DNA of 64,000 bases from Mesostigma viride (Eukaryota > Streptophyta > Mesostigmatophyceae > Mesostigmatales > Mesostigmataceae). A program made the position numbers and the translations under genes. Below are positions 17,501-32,800 of the stretch, piece after piece; position 1 is the stretch's first letter; the number at the start of each line of letters is the position of its first letter. The DNA lies in contig RPFO01000082.1 in the NCBI GenBank assembly GCA_009746045.1, forward strand, positions 3,760,542 to 3,824,541, written 5' to 3'. The notes beneath the pieces are model-generated. The model saw nothing but the letters and a program-made list of their open reading frames with translations. It did not search any database and was not told the DNA's origin.

Positions 17501-20500
17501 GGGCAGGGAATAGGGGGCATAGGGTTCCCCCCCTGCTTGACGGGCTGACAACAAGTGGAATGCTGGCAGCTGTGTCCGAGGGGGGGTGTAGGGCACTTGC
17601 AAACTGCGTGCATGTCTGCTGGTCACTACCCCTGTTACATGCCCTAAAAGAGAAGGCTTGCACGTACTTAAGAGGGGCGTGTTAAATGTTATCTGCCTCA
17701 CAGTTCTCAAATGGAGGTTGGAAGTGGTATTCTCGCCGATGCTTTGCCGGGCCATCCTCCAATTTCGCCCCCTTGCCCCTTCCCTGCATGCTCGCTTTGG
17801 CACTGCGCCTGACAGGCCATTTTTCCACCGCATTGCTACCATCGTATGCCTCTGTATGTTGCCTTCTTCCCCTTCCCCCCCCCCCCCCCCCCCCCCCCCC
17901 TCCCTCCCTCCCCCCCTTACCCACCCCACCACCATGACCACCACCTTTAGAAACTGGGCAACGCGTTGGGCGTGGCCAGCAGCGCCGTCACCGTCTTCTG
18001 CGAATCAGAGATCCGAGCCAGGTGAGGTGCCAGGGATTGTGAACCTTGCCCTGCATAGGGTTCCTGTTCACGGGCATTTTCGTTCAAAATCGTCGAAGCT
18101 ATTACGGGTGGCTGCGTATCGCTTTTGTATCCACAATAGGTCCGTGGGAGAAGGTAGGCCAACAAGGTAGGTAGGCAACAACAATAGGGCCGTGGGAGAA
18201 GGTAGGCCAACAAGGTAGGCAACAGTGCCTGTAGAGTTCCACTGCGTGCCTCCACAGCTTGGGCCACGGCATGCCCTCTTTTCCCAGGCCTGATGTACTC
18301 AAAGTAGCTGTAGCCAATGTAGAGGTAGATCAAACTCTTACCAAGATCATCTTCTGCTGCCTTCTTGCCCTAAGCTTCTCCTCCCCCCCCCCTCCCCCTC
18401 TTTTCTTTTTCCCACCCCACCGCGGTGTTCCGGGGGGGCATAAACACGGTGTTGCTCATTCCCTTGCCCCCTATCCCCCCTTATCTGTTTCTTCACCCCC
18501 CACCATTCCCTTACCCCCTATCCCCCCTTATCTGTTTCTTCACCCCCCACCATTCCCTTGCCCCCTATCCCCCCTTATCTGTTTCTTCACCCCCCACCAT
18601 TCCCTTGCCCCCTATCCCCCCTTATCTGTTTCTTCACCCCCCACCATTCCCTCGCCCCCTATCCCCCCTTATCTGTTTCTTCACCCCCCACCATTTCTTT
18701 GTCCCCCCCTTTCCTTTTTCGTCGCCCCCCTCCCCAGTTTCTCCCCAGGTCCCTTGCCCTTGTTCGTTCCCCCCAGCGCAGTGTTCCAGCTGGCCACATG
18801 CTCACTCTCTCTCCCCCCCCCCCCCTTTTTCTTCTCTCCCTGCTGTTTCTCGCCTTGTTCGCACAGCGTGGTCTTCCAGCTGGCCAAGCTGTGCTCACTG
18901 CTGCTCAAGGCGCTGCGGGAGGGGCTGGGGGAGCCGGACTGGGATATCTTGGTGGCGGGCGACAGCGTGGGGAAGCTGGTCGCGGTACGTGGTGGCGGGT
19001 TTTATCGCGAGTCCAGTTACAATTGGGGATTATCGTGTAGCATCAGACAAGCTGGTGTCGATAAGCTGTCTCTTATGACGTCGTCATAAGGAATAATAAT
19101 GGTGTTACAGAGCATCAAATAACACCGGGCAAGCTGGAGGCAATTTCATCAAAATACACTACGGGTGGATTTCGAGTGGGTTCGGTCACAATCGCCTCCT
19201 TGTCTTGTGCAGGTGGACCGCATCTACCCGCCACCCTCTTCCTTGATTCATGTTCTGCTGACAGCCAAATAGTGTACTTACTTTATAGTGTACTTGTTTC
19301 CATTGCAATGTCGTGTGGCTTAAGTGCAGGTGGACCGCATCAGCCCTGAGAACGTCCCTGGGGGCAACGAGAAGGTCATCCTGTTGGTGCGCGAGGCTGA
19401 CGGCGATGAGGAGGTGGGTGCGCCCACCAACGTTGTGTGCATGGCTGCAGGTGAGCCAATGTCGTGGTCTTGTGTTGTGATCTCAACTGTGAAGGCAAAG
19501 GGAAGGAATGGGCGGCGATGAGGAGGTGGGCGTGCCGACCAAGGTATTGTGTGCATGGCTTCAGTTGATTGGGGGTCATGTCGCGACTGTCAAGTCATAG
19601 GGGAGGGATGGGCAGCCAGGGTGGGGGGTGGGGGTGGGGGGTGGGGGTGGGGGTGGGGGTGGGGGTGGGGGTGGGGGGTGGGGGGGGGGTGGGGGGTGGG
19701 GGTGGGGTGGGGGTGGGGGGTGGGGGTGGGGGGTGGGGGTGGGGTGGGGTGGGGGGTGGGGTGCGGGGTGGGGGTGCGGGGTGCGGGGTGCGGGGTGCGG
19801 GGTGCGGGGTGGGTGGGGCGGGGGGCGGGCGGGCGGGCGGGCGGCGGGCGGGCGGCGGGCGGGCGGGCGGGCGGGCGGGCGGGCGGGCGGGCGGGCGGGC
19901 GGGCGGCGGCGGGCGGGCGGGCGGGCGGGCGGGCGGGCGGGCGGGGGGTGGGTGGGTGGGTGGGTGGGTGGGTGGGTGGGTGGGTGGGTGGGTGGGTGGG
20001 TGGGTGGGTGGGTGGGTGGGTGGGCGGGCGGGTGGGTGGGTGGGTGGGTGGGCGAGTGTCTGCTTGTCTCTGTGGGTGGCTTGAGGTGAGCCGACGTTGC
20101 AAAGTTTTCGACAAGATTGCTTGCGGGGGTGATGTGGGTGGGTGAACGGGCGGGCGGGCGGGCGGGTGGGCGGGCGGGCGGGTGGGCGGGCATGTGCTGC
20201 TCAAGGGGGGGCAAGGGAGGTATTGGGGGGGGGGGGGCGGGGTAGCAGGCCTCATGTGTGCACGATCGGACCAATGCTTGTGTCGGCGCGACTTTGCCCG
20301 GGTTGCTCTGGTTACCTGTGCTGGTGCGGGTGGGTGTTCCTAACTTTTATCTGCCTGCTTGTCCTCCCTTCGTGCCCCTCTCCCCCTGACCATTCACCTA
20401 CCCACCTTACCGGCCATCACCCACCTGCTCCCAAACTCCCTCTCCCCCTCCCACGCGCTCATGCCCGCCCGCACTCTCGCTCGCACATACACACAGAGTC

Positions 20501-20802
20501 CCCTACTCAATCACTATAGTCTATTTTCCTGGTCTCATTCACCGGTTGGCTGATGTCACCCTCCCCCCTCACGTGGGCAGGTGCGTGCGGCGGGCGCCAA
20601 CGTGGCGGGCGTCGTGTTGCTGCAGGAGCTGCCCCACCTCTCGCACCTGGGCGTGCGCGCGCGCCAGGTAGGGGCATGTGCCTGACTTGGTTCCGTTCGG
20701 TTGTGTTTGGCTGCGTTTGGTTCCGTGTGGCTCCATTTTGTTGCATGTGGGTCTGTTTGTTCACTGTGATTGACGTGGACTACACTGGGTAAGTCTGGCT
20801 GT

Positions 20803-20851
<49 letters not shown>

Positions 20852-23800
20852 TACGTGGCTGGTGTGCTATGAACGCCCCAGGAGAAAGTGACATTTGTCA
20901 CGTGCGAAGAGGAAGATGCGATCAAGTACCTGCGGACACTCGTGGGCAAGACCGTGCGGTAGGTGACGTTGGTGGTACCCTTCCATCCCCCCCCGACACA
21001 CACACGCACGCACACACACAACATAGAGCGGTAGGTGACGTTTGCAGCACAATCCCCACCGTTCGATCGCTGACTTTGGAAGCAAAAGTAGTACTTGACT
21101 GTTGATATGAACAACAGCCCCTCACCCTCCTCACCCCCTCCTCTGTGCAGTAGGTGAGATTGGCTGTACTGCACACACACACACATACACACACACACAT
21201 GCACACACACACACACGCACACACACACACACATATAACCACGCACACACACACGATTCTTGAGAATGGAATCCAAACACTGTGACAGGGGACACCTTGC
21301 TTGGCGTTAGTCCTGTTGTTGACACTGACAGCACGTGGCCCACCTTAGTGTGTGTATGTTTCGCAACAAAAACGAGAGGTTAAGAATGTTAGGTTTAGCA
21401 TCGCATAGACTCGCGGCAATCATGTTCATCGAATTGGTGGTCTGATAGCTCGCGCATGGATGTCCACGTAGACTGCGTCACGTGAGCAGAAGTCCTCTGT
21501 GCGGTGGAAGTGGAATGGCCACCATCTAGCGTCTGATTGCCCACTTAAGCACTTGTTGGATGCCCACTTGGCCATCTCTCACCGCGGTGTGGCCGCCACC
21601 GTTTGGGCCATCACTTGCACCACCAGGCTGGACGCCAGCGGTGCCGTCGCCAGCGTAAAGGAATGGGACGGGTCATCCGCCCCCTCGTCCGCCTCCCCCG
21701 CGGCCCCCTCGCAAGGCGCGGCCCCTGCAGGGGACGCATCGCCCGGGCAGGGCCTGATGGTGGACACCAGCCGCGCGGGAAGCGTGCTGCAGCTGCCAGA
21801 CGTCACCAAGAACCTGGGTGGTGCCAAGTCCCACTCGTGCGCGGTGCTGGGACAGCTGGCGGAGCGCGCCACGCCGGGGGCAGGTGCATGGGGGGGGGGG
21901 GGGAAGGGAAGGGGGGATGGGGAGTGTATACGTGTTGGAGATGATCAGGACGGCTGGTGCGGGGTAGGGGATGGGGGCTGTATGCGTGCCAGGCGGGAGG
22001 GTACTTCTAGGAAAGGGCAGACGACAAGGAGGGCCGGTGTGTTGGGGGAGGGATGGGGGTGTTTGTGATGGTAGAGCAGATGACGAGGACCCGGTGCATG
22101 GGAGTTGGGGTTTGGTGGGTGGGTGCACGCCGATGGGGGGGTATACATATCCATCCATGTGGGGGTATAGATATCCAGGCGGATGTTTCTGGCAGATAAG
22201 GAGGCCTGATTACAGAGGCCTGATTACAGGTGGGTTGCTACAGGTGGGTTGCTAGAGATAAGGAGGCCTGATTACAGGTGGGTTGCTACAGATAAGGAGG
22301 CCTGATTACAGGTGGGTTGCGGGGGTGTTGGTAGGGCGACTGGAAAGGAAGGCTAGTGGGTGGGGATTTAGGGGCCAGATGTGTGTTGGCAGGGCATTTA
22401 CCAAGGAACTAGGCTGTTGTGGCTTCCTCTAATCCTCGCTTGGAGCCGGCAAGTCCGACCCGACATTTTTGCTGCTGTGTACCCTGGGGTTATGTCGGCA
22501 GCTGTGCAGTAGGTTGGTGCACGCTTCATGTGATGCTGCTGTGCCTGTGGCGCCTTATGTTGGTCGCTAATGCATCCAAACACATGGTCATTAACATATC
22601 CCTTTTGTTGGTCGCTAATGCATCCAAACACATGGTCATTAACATATCCCTTTTGTTGGTCGCTAATGTATCCAAACACATGGTCATTAACATATCCCTT
22701 ATGTTGGTCGCTAATGCATCCAAACACATGGTCATTAACATATCCCTTGTGTTGGTCGCTAATGTATCCAAACACATGGTCATTAACATATCCCTTATGT
22801 TGGTCGCTAATGTATCCAAACACATGGTCATTAGCATATCCCTTTTGTTGGTCGCTAATGTATCCAAACACATGGTCATTAGCATATCCCTTATGTTGGT
22901 CGCTAATGTATCCAAACACATGGTCATTAGCATATCCCTTTTGTTGGTCGCTAATGTATCCAAACACATGGTCATTAGCATATCCCTTATGTTGGTCGCT
23001 AATGCATCCAAACACATGGTCATTAACATATCCCTTGTGTTGGTCGCTAATGTATCCAAACACATGGTCATTAACATATCCCTTATGTTGGTCGCTAATG
23101 TATCCAAACACATGGTCATTAGCATATCCCTTTTGTTGGTCGCTAATGTATCCAAACACATGGTCATTAGCATATCCCTTTTGTTGGTCGCTAATGTATC
23201 CAAACACATGGTCATTAACATATCCCTTATGTTGGTCGCTAATGTATCCAAACACATGGTCATTAGCATATCCCTTTTGTTGGTCGCTAATGTATCCAAA
23301 CACATGGTCATTAACATATCCCTTGGCATGCTAGTTTTGTGGGTGCTGTCTGAAGTTGTGCTGCCTGGGTGTATTCAGGCCTCCCATCCCCATGCTGATC
23401 TCGTGCGGCTTTGGTCTCTTGTCGCCCTTGCCTTCCTCCCCCATCTCCTTGCATCATCTGCCCCCACGCAGAGTTCCTGACCCCCACCGGCCTGTGCTTG
23501 CCGTACGGCTCCATGGAGGACGCGCTGAAAGAGGCGGGCATGTTTGACGACTTCAGCCGGCTTCTCGAAGAGGCGGAAACAGCGGTACGGCCGCTCCTCC
23601 GTTCCGCATACCCTTGTTTTTTTCTCGTGCACCTCAGCGTGACTACCCCATTCATATCCTACACGTTAGCGGGCAAAAACCACCCACGACCCCCCAGATT
23701 GGCTACTCCCCACATCCGCACGCGTACATCTACATGTGCATGTTTGTGCCATCCATCTCCGGCTCCTCATCCTGTCGTTGCTGTCTCCTAGCGTCCGTCA

Positions 23801-26800
23801 ACAAGACACGTGCTCCGTCGATGACGTGATGATCCCGTACTCATCCCTATCCCCCATTGGTTCCGGCATCGTCTTGCCTCTGTTAGGGTTTAGGGTTTAG
23901 GATTTAGGGATTAGGGTTTTCGCAGTAAAACAGCTAGCGCAGCGCCTGGACGAGGGCGTCCTCGTTGATGCTCTGATGCTCCCGTTATCCCACCTTCTAT
24001 CTCATGTAACTGTCGCCATTCTCCCGTTCCCCTTGCCCCTGTCCTCGCCCAGCGCCTGGACGAGGGCGTCCTTGAGGACGTGGCCCAGCGGCTGCAAGCG
24101 ATCGTGGCCAAGGCACGCCCCTCGGATGAGGTCATCAACGAGATCAGCACGCGCTTCCCACGAGGTGAGGTGACGAGCTCTATTGCCTCGAGGTGGGTAG
24201 GATGAGGTGCATCTGTGGCCGCGAGGTAACCCCTTCTTGCGACAGCGCTCACCTCGTGCTCTCAGGGTATAAGGGTGTAAGGGATGGGGGGTAACGGTTC
24301 TCGCACTCTCAGAGGCATCCCAAACGCATTTCGGCTTCAAGACGTCATCTTTGTTGTTCTTACTAGACACTTACAAGCCATTCCTGTCGAAACGAACCTT
24401 TGATGGTAACTCATCTCCCGATGCCAGTATGGCTCACGAGGGCACTGCCCCAGGTGCACTGGGTGCCCGTCCCGTCCCGTCCCCCCCCCCCCCCCCAAGT
24501 CACAAGGATGCATCGTTGTCCTCCCTGGCCCTTCCATCTCATCTCGATAACCCCCCTGATGGGGCTCCTTTGTATCCCCCTCTTCCTTGGTTCTCTCCCC
24601 CCCTCTCTTTCCCCACTCATCCATCTGCCTCCCCTGCCTGCCTGTTCTCCTCTTCCTTGTTACCTCTTCCCCTCCCCAGCTCGGTGGCCTTCCCTCCCTT
24701 CCCCCCCTCCCCTGTCTGCCTCTCCTACCAACTAACTCCACCAGACTCACGAAGGTTGGATCGGTTGTTCGCAAGCTATGGAATGTGGCCATTTTAAGAG
24801 GAGAGCGTTCCCTCGCATGCACCTTGGCATGTATACAGATGCTACGGTGCTTGGGACCGACCATGCACCCCTACCACGGCTTGGGACCGACCATGCACCC
24901 CTACCACGGCTTGGGACCGACCATGCACCCCTACCACGGCTTGGGACCGACCATGCACCCCTACCACGGCTTGGGACCGACCACGCACCCCTACCACGGC
25001 TTGGGACCGACCACGCACCCCTACCACGGCTTGGGACCGACCACGCACCCCTACCACGGCTTGGGACCGACCACGCACCCCTACCACGGCTTGGGACCGA
25101 CCACGCACCCCTACCACGGCTTGGGACCGACCATGCACCCCTACCACGGCTTGGGACCGACCATGCACCCCTACCATGGCTTGGGACCGACCACGCACCC
25201 CTACCACGGCTTGGGACCGACCATGCACCCCTACCACGGCTTGGGACCGACCACGCACCCCTACCATGGCTTGGGACCGACCATGCACCCCTACCACGGC
25301 TTGGGACCGACCATGCACCCCTACCACGGCTTGGGACCGACCATGCACCCCTACCACGGCTTGGGACCGACCACGCACCCCTACCATGGCTTGGGACCGA
25401 CCATGCACCCCTACCACGGCTTGGGACCGACCATGCACCCCTACCACGGCTTGGGACCGACCACGCACCCCTACCACGGCTTGGGACCGACCATGCACCC
25501 CTACCACGGCTTGGGACCGACCATGCACCCCTACCACGGCTTGGGACCGACCACGCACCCCTACCACGGCTTGGGACCGACCATGCACCCCTACCACGGC
25601 TTGGGACCGACCACGCACCCCTACCACGGCTTGGGACCGACCATGCACCCCTACCACGGCTTGGGACCGACCATGCACCCCTACCACGGCTTGGGACCGA
25701 CCATGCACCCCTACCACGGCTTGGGACCGACCACGCACCCCTACCACGGCTTGGGACCGACCACGCACCCCTACCACGGCTTGGGACCGACCACGCACCC
25801 CTACCACGGCTTGGGACCGACCATGCACCCCTACCACGGCTTGGGACCGACCATGCACCCCTACCATGGCTTGGGACCGACCACGCACCCCTACCACGGC
25901 TTGGGACCGACCATGCACCCCTACCACGGCTTGGGACCGACCATGCACCCCTACCACGGCTTGGGACCGACCACGCACCCCTACCACGGCTTGGGACCGA
26001 CCATGCACCCCTACCACGGCTTGGGACCGACCATGCACCCCTACCACGGCTTGGGACCGACCATGCACCCCTACCACGGCTTGGGACCGACCATGCACCC
26101 CTACCACGGCTTGGGACCGACCACGCACCCCTACCACGGCTTGGGACCGACCATGCACCCCTACCACGGCTTGGGACCGACCATGCACCCCTACCACGGC
26201 TTGGGACCGACCACGCACCCCTACCACGGCTTGGGACCGACCATGCACCCCTACCACGGCTTGGGACCGACCACGCACCCCTACCACGGCTTGGGACCGA
26301 CCATGCACCCCTACCACGGCTTGGGACCGACCATGCACCCCTACCACGGCTTGGGACCGACCATGCACCCCTACCACGGCTTGGGACCGACCATGCACCC
26401 CTACCACGGCTTGGGACCGACCACGCACCCCTACCACGGCTTGGGACCGACCACGCACCCCTACCACGGCTTGGGACCGACCACGCACCCCTACCACGGC
26501 TTGGGACCGACCATGCACCCCTACCACGGCTTGGGACCGACCACGCACCCCTACCACGGCTTGGGACCGACCACGCACCCCTACCATGGCTTGGGACCGA
26601 CCACGCACCCCTACCATGGCTTGGGACCGACCACGCACCCCTACCACGGCTTGGGACCGACCACGCACCCCTACCACGGCTTGGGACCGACCACGCACCC
26701 CTACCACGGCTTGGGACCGACCACGCACCCCTACCACGGCTTGGGACCGACCACGCACCCCTACCACGGCTTGGGACCGACCATGCACCCCTACCATGGC

Positions 26801-29800
26801 TTGGGACCGACCACGCACCCCTACCATGGCTTGGGACCGACCATGCACCCCTACCACGGCTTGGGACCGACCATGCACCCCTACCACGGCTTGGGACCGA
26901 CCATGCACCCCTACCACGGCTTGGGACCGACCATGCACCCCTACCACGGCTTGGGACCGACCACGCACCCCTACCACGGCTTGGGACCGACCACGCACCC
27001 CTACCACGGCTTGGGACCGACCACGCACCCCTACCACGGCTTGGGACCGACCACGCACCCCTACCACGGCTTGGGACCGACCACGCACCCCTACCATGGC
27101 TTGGGACCGACCATGCACCCCTACCACGGCTTGGGACCGACCATGCACCCCTACCACGGCTTGGGACCGACCACGCACCCCTACCACGGCTTGGGACCGA
27201 CCACGCACCCCTACCACGGCTTGGGACCGACCATGCACCCCTACCACGGCTTGGGACCGACCACGCACCCCTACCACGGCTTGGGACCGACCATGCACCC
27301 CTACCACGGCTTGGGACCGACCACGCACCCCTACCACGGCTTGGGACCGACCATGCACCCCTACCACGGCTTGGGACCGACCATGCACCCCTACCACGGC
27401 TTGGGACCGACCATGCACCCCTACCACGGCTTGGGACCGACCACGCACCCCTACCACGGCTTGGGACCGACCACGCACCCCTACCACGGCTTGGGACCGA
27501 CCACGCACCCCTACCACGGCTTGGGACCGACCATGCACCCCTACCACGGCTTGGGACCGACCATGCACCCCTACCACGGCTTGGGACCGACCACGCACCC
27601 CTACCACGGCTTGGGACCGACCATGCACCCCTACCACGGCTTGGGACCGACCATGCACCCCTACCACGGCTTGGGACCGACCACGCACCCCTACCACGGC
27701 TTGGGACCGACCATGCACCCCTACCACGGCTTGGGACCGACCATGCACCCCTACCACGGCTTGGGACCGACCATGCACCCCTACCACGGCTTGGGACCGA
27801 CCATGCACCCCTACCACGGCTTGGGACCGACCACGCACCCCTACCACGGCTTGGGACCGACCATGCACCCCTACCACGGCTTGGGACCGACCATGCACCC
27901 CTACCACGGCTTGGGACCGACCACGCACCCCTACCACGGCTTGGGACCGACCATGCACCCCTACCACGGCTTGGGACCGACCACGCACCCCTACCACGGC
28001 TTGGGACCGACCATGCACCCCTACCACGGCTTGGGACCGACCATGCACCCCTACCACGGCTTGGGACCGACCATGCACCCCTACCACGGCTTGGGACCGA
28101 CCATGCACCCCTACCACGGCTTGGGACCGACCACGCACCCCTACCACGGCTTGGGACCGACCACGCACCCCTACCACGGCTTGGGACCGACCACGCACCC
28201 CTACCACGGCTTGGGACCGACCATGCACCCCTACCACGGCTTGGGACCGACCACGCACCCCTACCACGGCTTGGGACCGACCACGCACCCCTACCACGGC
28301 TTGGGACCGACCACGCACCCCTACCACGGCTTGGGACCGACCACGCACCCCTACCACGGCTTGGGACCGACCACGCACCCCTACCACGGCTTGGGACCGA
28401 CCACGCACCCCTACCACGGCTTGGGACCGACCACGCACCCCTACCACGGCTTGGGACCGACCACGCACCCCTACCACGGCTTGGGACCGACCATGCACCC
28501 CTACCACGGCTTGGGACCGACCATGCACCCCTACCACGGCTTGGGACCGACCACGCACCCCTACCACGGCTTGGGACCGACCATGCACCCCTACCACGGC
28601 TTGGGACCGACCACGCACCCCTACCACGGCTTGGGACCGACCACGCACCCCTACCACGGCTTGGGACCGACCACGCACCCCTACCACGGCTTGGGACCGA
28701 CCACGCACCCCTACCACGGCTTGGGACCGACCACGCACCCCTACCACGGCTTGGGACCGACCACGCACCCCTACCACGGCTTGGGACCGACCATGCACCC
28801 CTACCACGGCTTGGGACCGACCACGCACCCCTACCACGGCTTGGGACCGACCATGCACCCCTACCACGGCTTGGGACCGACCATGCACCCCTACCACGGC
28901 TTGGGACCGACCACGCACCCCTACCACGGCTTGGGACCGACCACGCACCCCTACCACGGCTTGGGACCGACCACGCACCCCTACCACGGCTTGGGACCGA
29001 CCACGCACCCCTACCACGGCTTGGGACCGACCACGCACCCCTACCACGGCTTGGGACCGACCACGCACCCCTACCACGGCTTGGGACCGACCATGCACCC
29101 CTACCACGGCTTGGGACCGACCATGCACCCCTACCACGGCTTGGGACCGACCACGCACCCCTACCACGGCTTGGGACCGACCATGCACCCCTACCACGGC
29201 TTGGGACCGACCATGCACCCCTACCACGGCTTGGGACCGACCACGCACCCCTACCACGGCTTGGGACCGACCACGCACCCCTACCACGGCTTGGGACCGA
29301 CCATGCACCCCTACCACGGCTTGGGACCGACCACGCACCCCTACCACGGCTTGGGACCGACCACGCACCCCTACCACGGCTTGGGACCGACCACGCACCC
29401 CTACCACGGCTTGGGACCGACCACGCACCCCTACCACGGCTTGGGACCGACCACGCACCCCTACCACGGCTTGGGACCGACCATGCACCCCTACCACGGC
29501 TTGGGACCGACCATGCACCCCTACCACGGCTTGGGACCGACCATGCACCCCTACCACGGCTTGGGACCGACCACGCACCCCTACCACGGCTTGGGACCGA
29601 CCACGCACCCCTACCACGGCTTGGGACCGACCACGCACCCCTACCACGGCTTGGGACCGACCACGCACCCCTACCACGGCTTGGGACCGACCACGCACCC
29701 CTACCACGGCTTGGGACCGACCACGCACCCCTACCACGGCTTGGGACCGACCACGCACCCCTACCACGGCTTGGGACCGACCACGCACCCCTACCACGGC

Positions 29801-32800
29801 TTGGGACCGACCATGCACCCCTACCACGGCTTGGGACCGACCATGCACCCCTACCACGGCTTGGGACCGACCACGCACCCCTACCACGGCTTGGGACCGA
29901 CCATGCACCCCTACCACGGCTTGGGACCGACCACGCACCCCTACCACGGCTTGGGACCGACCATGCACCCCTACCACGGCTTGGGACCGACCACGCACCC
30001 CTACCACGGCTTGGGACCGACCACGCACCCCTACCACGGCTTGGACCATGCACCCCTACCACGGCTTGGGACCGACCATGCACCCCTACCACGGCTTGGG
30101 ACCGACCATGCACCCCTACCACGGCTTGGGACCGACCACGCACCCCTACCACGGCTTGGGACCGACCACGCACCCCTACCACGGCTTGGGACCGACCACG
30201 CACCCCTACCACGGCTTGGGACCGACCATGCACCCCTACCACGGCTTGGGACCGACCATGCACCCCTACCACGGCTTGGGACCGACCACGCACCCCTACC
30301 ACGGCTTGGGACCGACCACGCACCCCTACCACGGCTTGGGACCGACCATGCACCCCTACCACGGCTTGGGACCGACCACGCACCCCTACCACGGCTTGGG
30401 ACCGACCATGCACCCCTACCACGGCTTGGGACCGACCACGCACCCCTACCATGGCTTGGGACCGACCACGCACCCCTACCATGGCTTGGGACCGACCACG
30501 CACCCCTACCACGGCTTGGGACCGACCATGCACCCCTACCACGGTTTGGGACCGACCATGCACCCCTACCACGGCTTGGGACCGACCACGCACCCCTACC
30601 ACGGCTTGGGACCGACCATGCACCCCTACCACGGCTTGGGACCGACCATGCACCCCTACCACGGCTTGGGACCGACCACGCACCCCTACCACGGCTTGGG
30701 ACCGACCACGCACCCCTACCACGGCTTGGGACCGACCACGCACCCCTACCATGGCTTGGGACCGACCACGCACCCCTACCACGGCTTGGGACCGACCATG
30801 CACCCCTACCATGGCTTGGGACCGACCATGCACCCCTACCACGGCTTGGGACCGACCATGCACCCCTACCACGGCTTGGGACCGACCACGCACCCCTACC
30901 ACGGCTTGGGACCGACCATGCACCCCTACCACGGCTTGGGACCGACCACGCACCCCTACCATGGCTTGGGACCGACCATGCACCCCTACCACGGCTTGGG
31001 ACCGACCATGCACCCCTACCACGGCTTGGGACCGACCATGCACCCCTACCATGGCTTGGGACCGACCACGCACCCCTACCACGGCTTGGGACCGACCATG
31101 CACCCCTACCACGGCTTGGGACCGACCACGCACCCCTACCACGGCTTGGGACCGACCACGCACCCCTACCACGGCTTGGGACCGACCACGCACCCCTACC
31201 ACGGCTTGGGACCGACCATGCACCCCTACCACGGCTTGGGACCGACCATGCACCCCTACCACGGCTTGGGACCGACCATGCACCCCTACCACGGCTTGGG
31301 ACCGACCATGCACCCCTACCACGGCTTGGGACCGACCACGCACCCCTACCATGGCTTGGGACCGACCATGCACCCCTACCACGGCTTGGGACCGACCATG
31401 CACCCCTACCACGGCTTGGGACCGACCACGCACCCCTACCACGGCTTGGGACCGACCATGCACCCCTACCACGGCTTGGGACCGACCACGCACCCCTACC
31501 ACGGCTTGGGACCGACCATGCACCCCTACCACGGCTTGGGACCGACCATGCACCCCTACCACGGCTTGGGACCGACCATGCACCCCTACCACGGCTTGGG
31601 ACCGACCATGCACCCCTACCATGGCTTGGGACCGACCATGCACCCCTACCACGGCTTGGGACCGACCACGCACCCCTACCACGGCTTGGGACCGACCATG
31701 CACCCCTACCACGGCTTGGGACCGACCACGCACCCCTACCACGGCTTGGGACCGACCACGCACCCCTACCACGGCTTGGGACCGACCACGCACCCCTACC
31801 ACGGCTTGGGACCGACCACGCACCCCTACCATGGCTTGGGACCGACCATGCACCCCTACCACGGCTTGGGACCGACCACGCACCCCTACCACGGCTTGGG
31901 ACCGACCACGCACCCCTACCACGGCTTGGGACCGACCACGCACCCCTACCACGGCTTGGGACCGACCATGCACCCCTACCACGGCTTGGGACCGACCACG
32001 CACCCCTACCATGGCTTGGGACCGACCATGCACCCCTACCACGGCTTGGGACCGACCACGCACCCCTACCACGGCTTGGGACCGACCATGCACCCCTACC
32101 ACGGCTTGGGACCGACCATGCACCCCTACCACGGCTTGGGACCGACCACGCACCCCTACCACGGCTTGGGACCGACCATGCACCCCTACCACGGCTTGGG
32201 ACCGACCACGCACCCCTACCATGGCTTGGGACCGACCATGCACCCCTACCACGGCTTGGGACCGACCATGCACCCCTACCACGGCTTGGGACCGACCATG
32301 CACCCCTACCACGGCTTGGGACCGACCATGCACCCCTACCACGGCTTGGGACCGACCACGCACCCCTACCACGGCTTGGGACCGACCACGCACCCCTACC
32401 ACGGCTTGGGACCGACCACGCACCCCTACCACGGCTTGGGACCGACCATGCACCCCTACCACGGCTTGGGACCGACCACGCACCCCTACCACGGCTTGGG
32501 ACCGACCACGCACCCCTACCATGGCTTGGGACCGACCACGCACCCCTACCATGGCTTGGGACCGACCACGCACCCCTACCATGGCTTGGGACCGACCACG
32601 CACCCCTACCACGGCTTGGGACCGACCACGCACCCCTACCACGGCTTGGGACCGACCACGCACCCCTACCACGGCTTGGGACCGACCATGCACCCCTACC
32701 ACGGCTTGGGACCGACCATGCACCCCTACCATGGCTTGGGACCGACCATGCACCCCTACCACGGCTTGGGACCGACCACGCACCCCTACCACGGTTTGGG

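Noticed and set aside
19576-20274. Pro/His-rich extensin-like protein on the minus strand
   Set aside because: It is a complement of the GGGT/GGGC simple-repeat tract inside PWD intron 14.
22398-23480. Repeat protein ORFs of 16-residue units
   Set aside because: They derive from the 48-bp intronic array and are open in several frames because the unit length is divisible by three.
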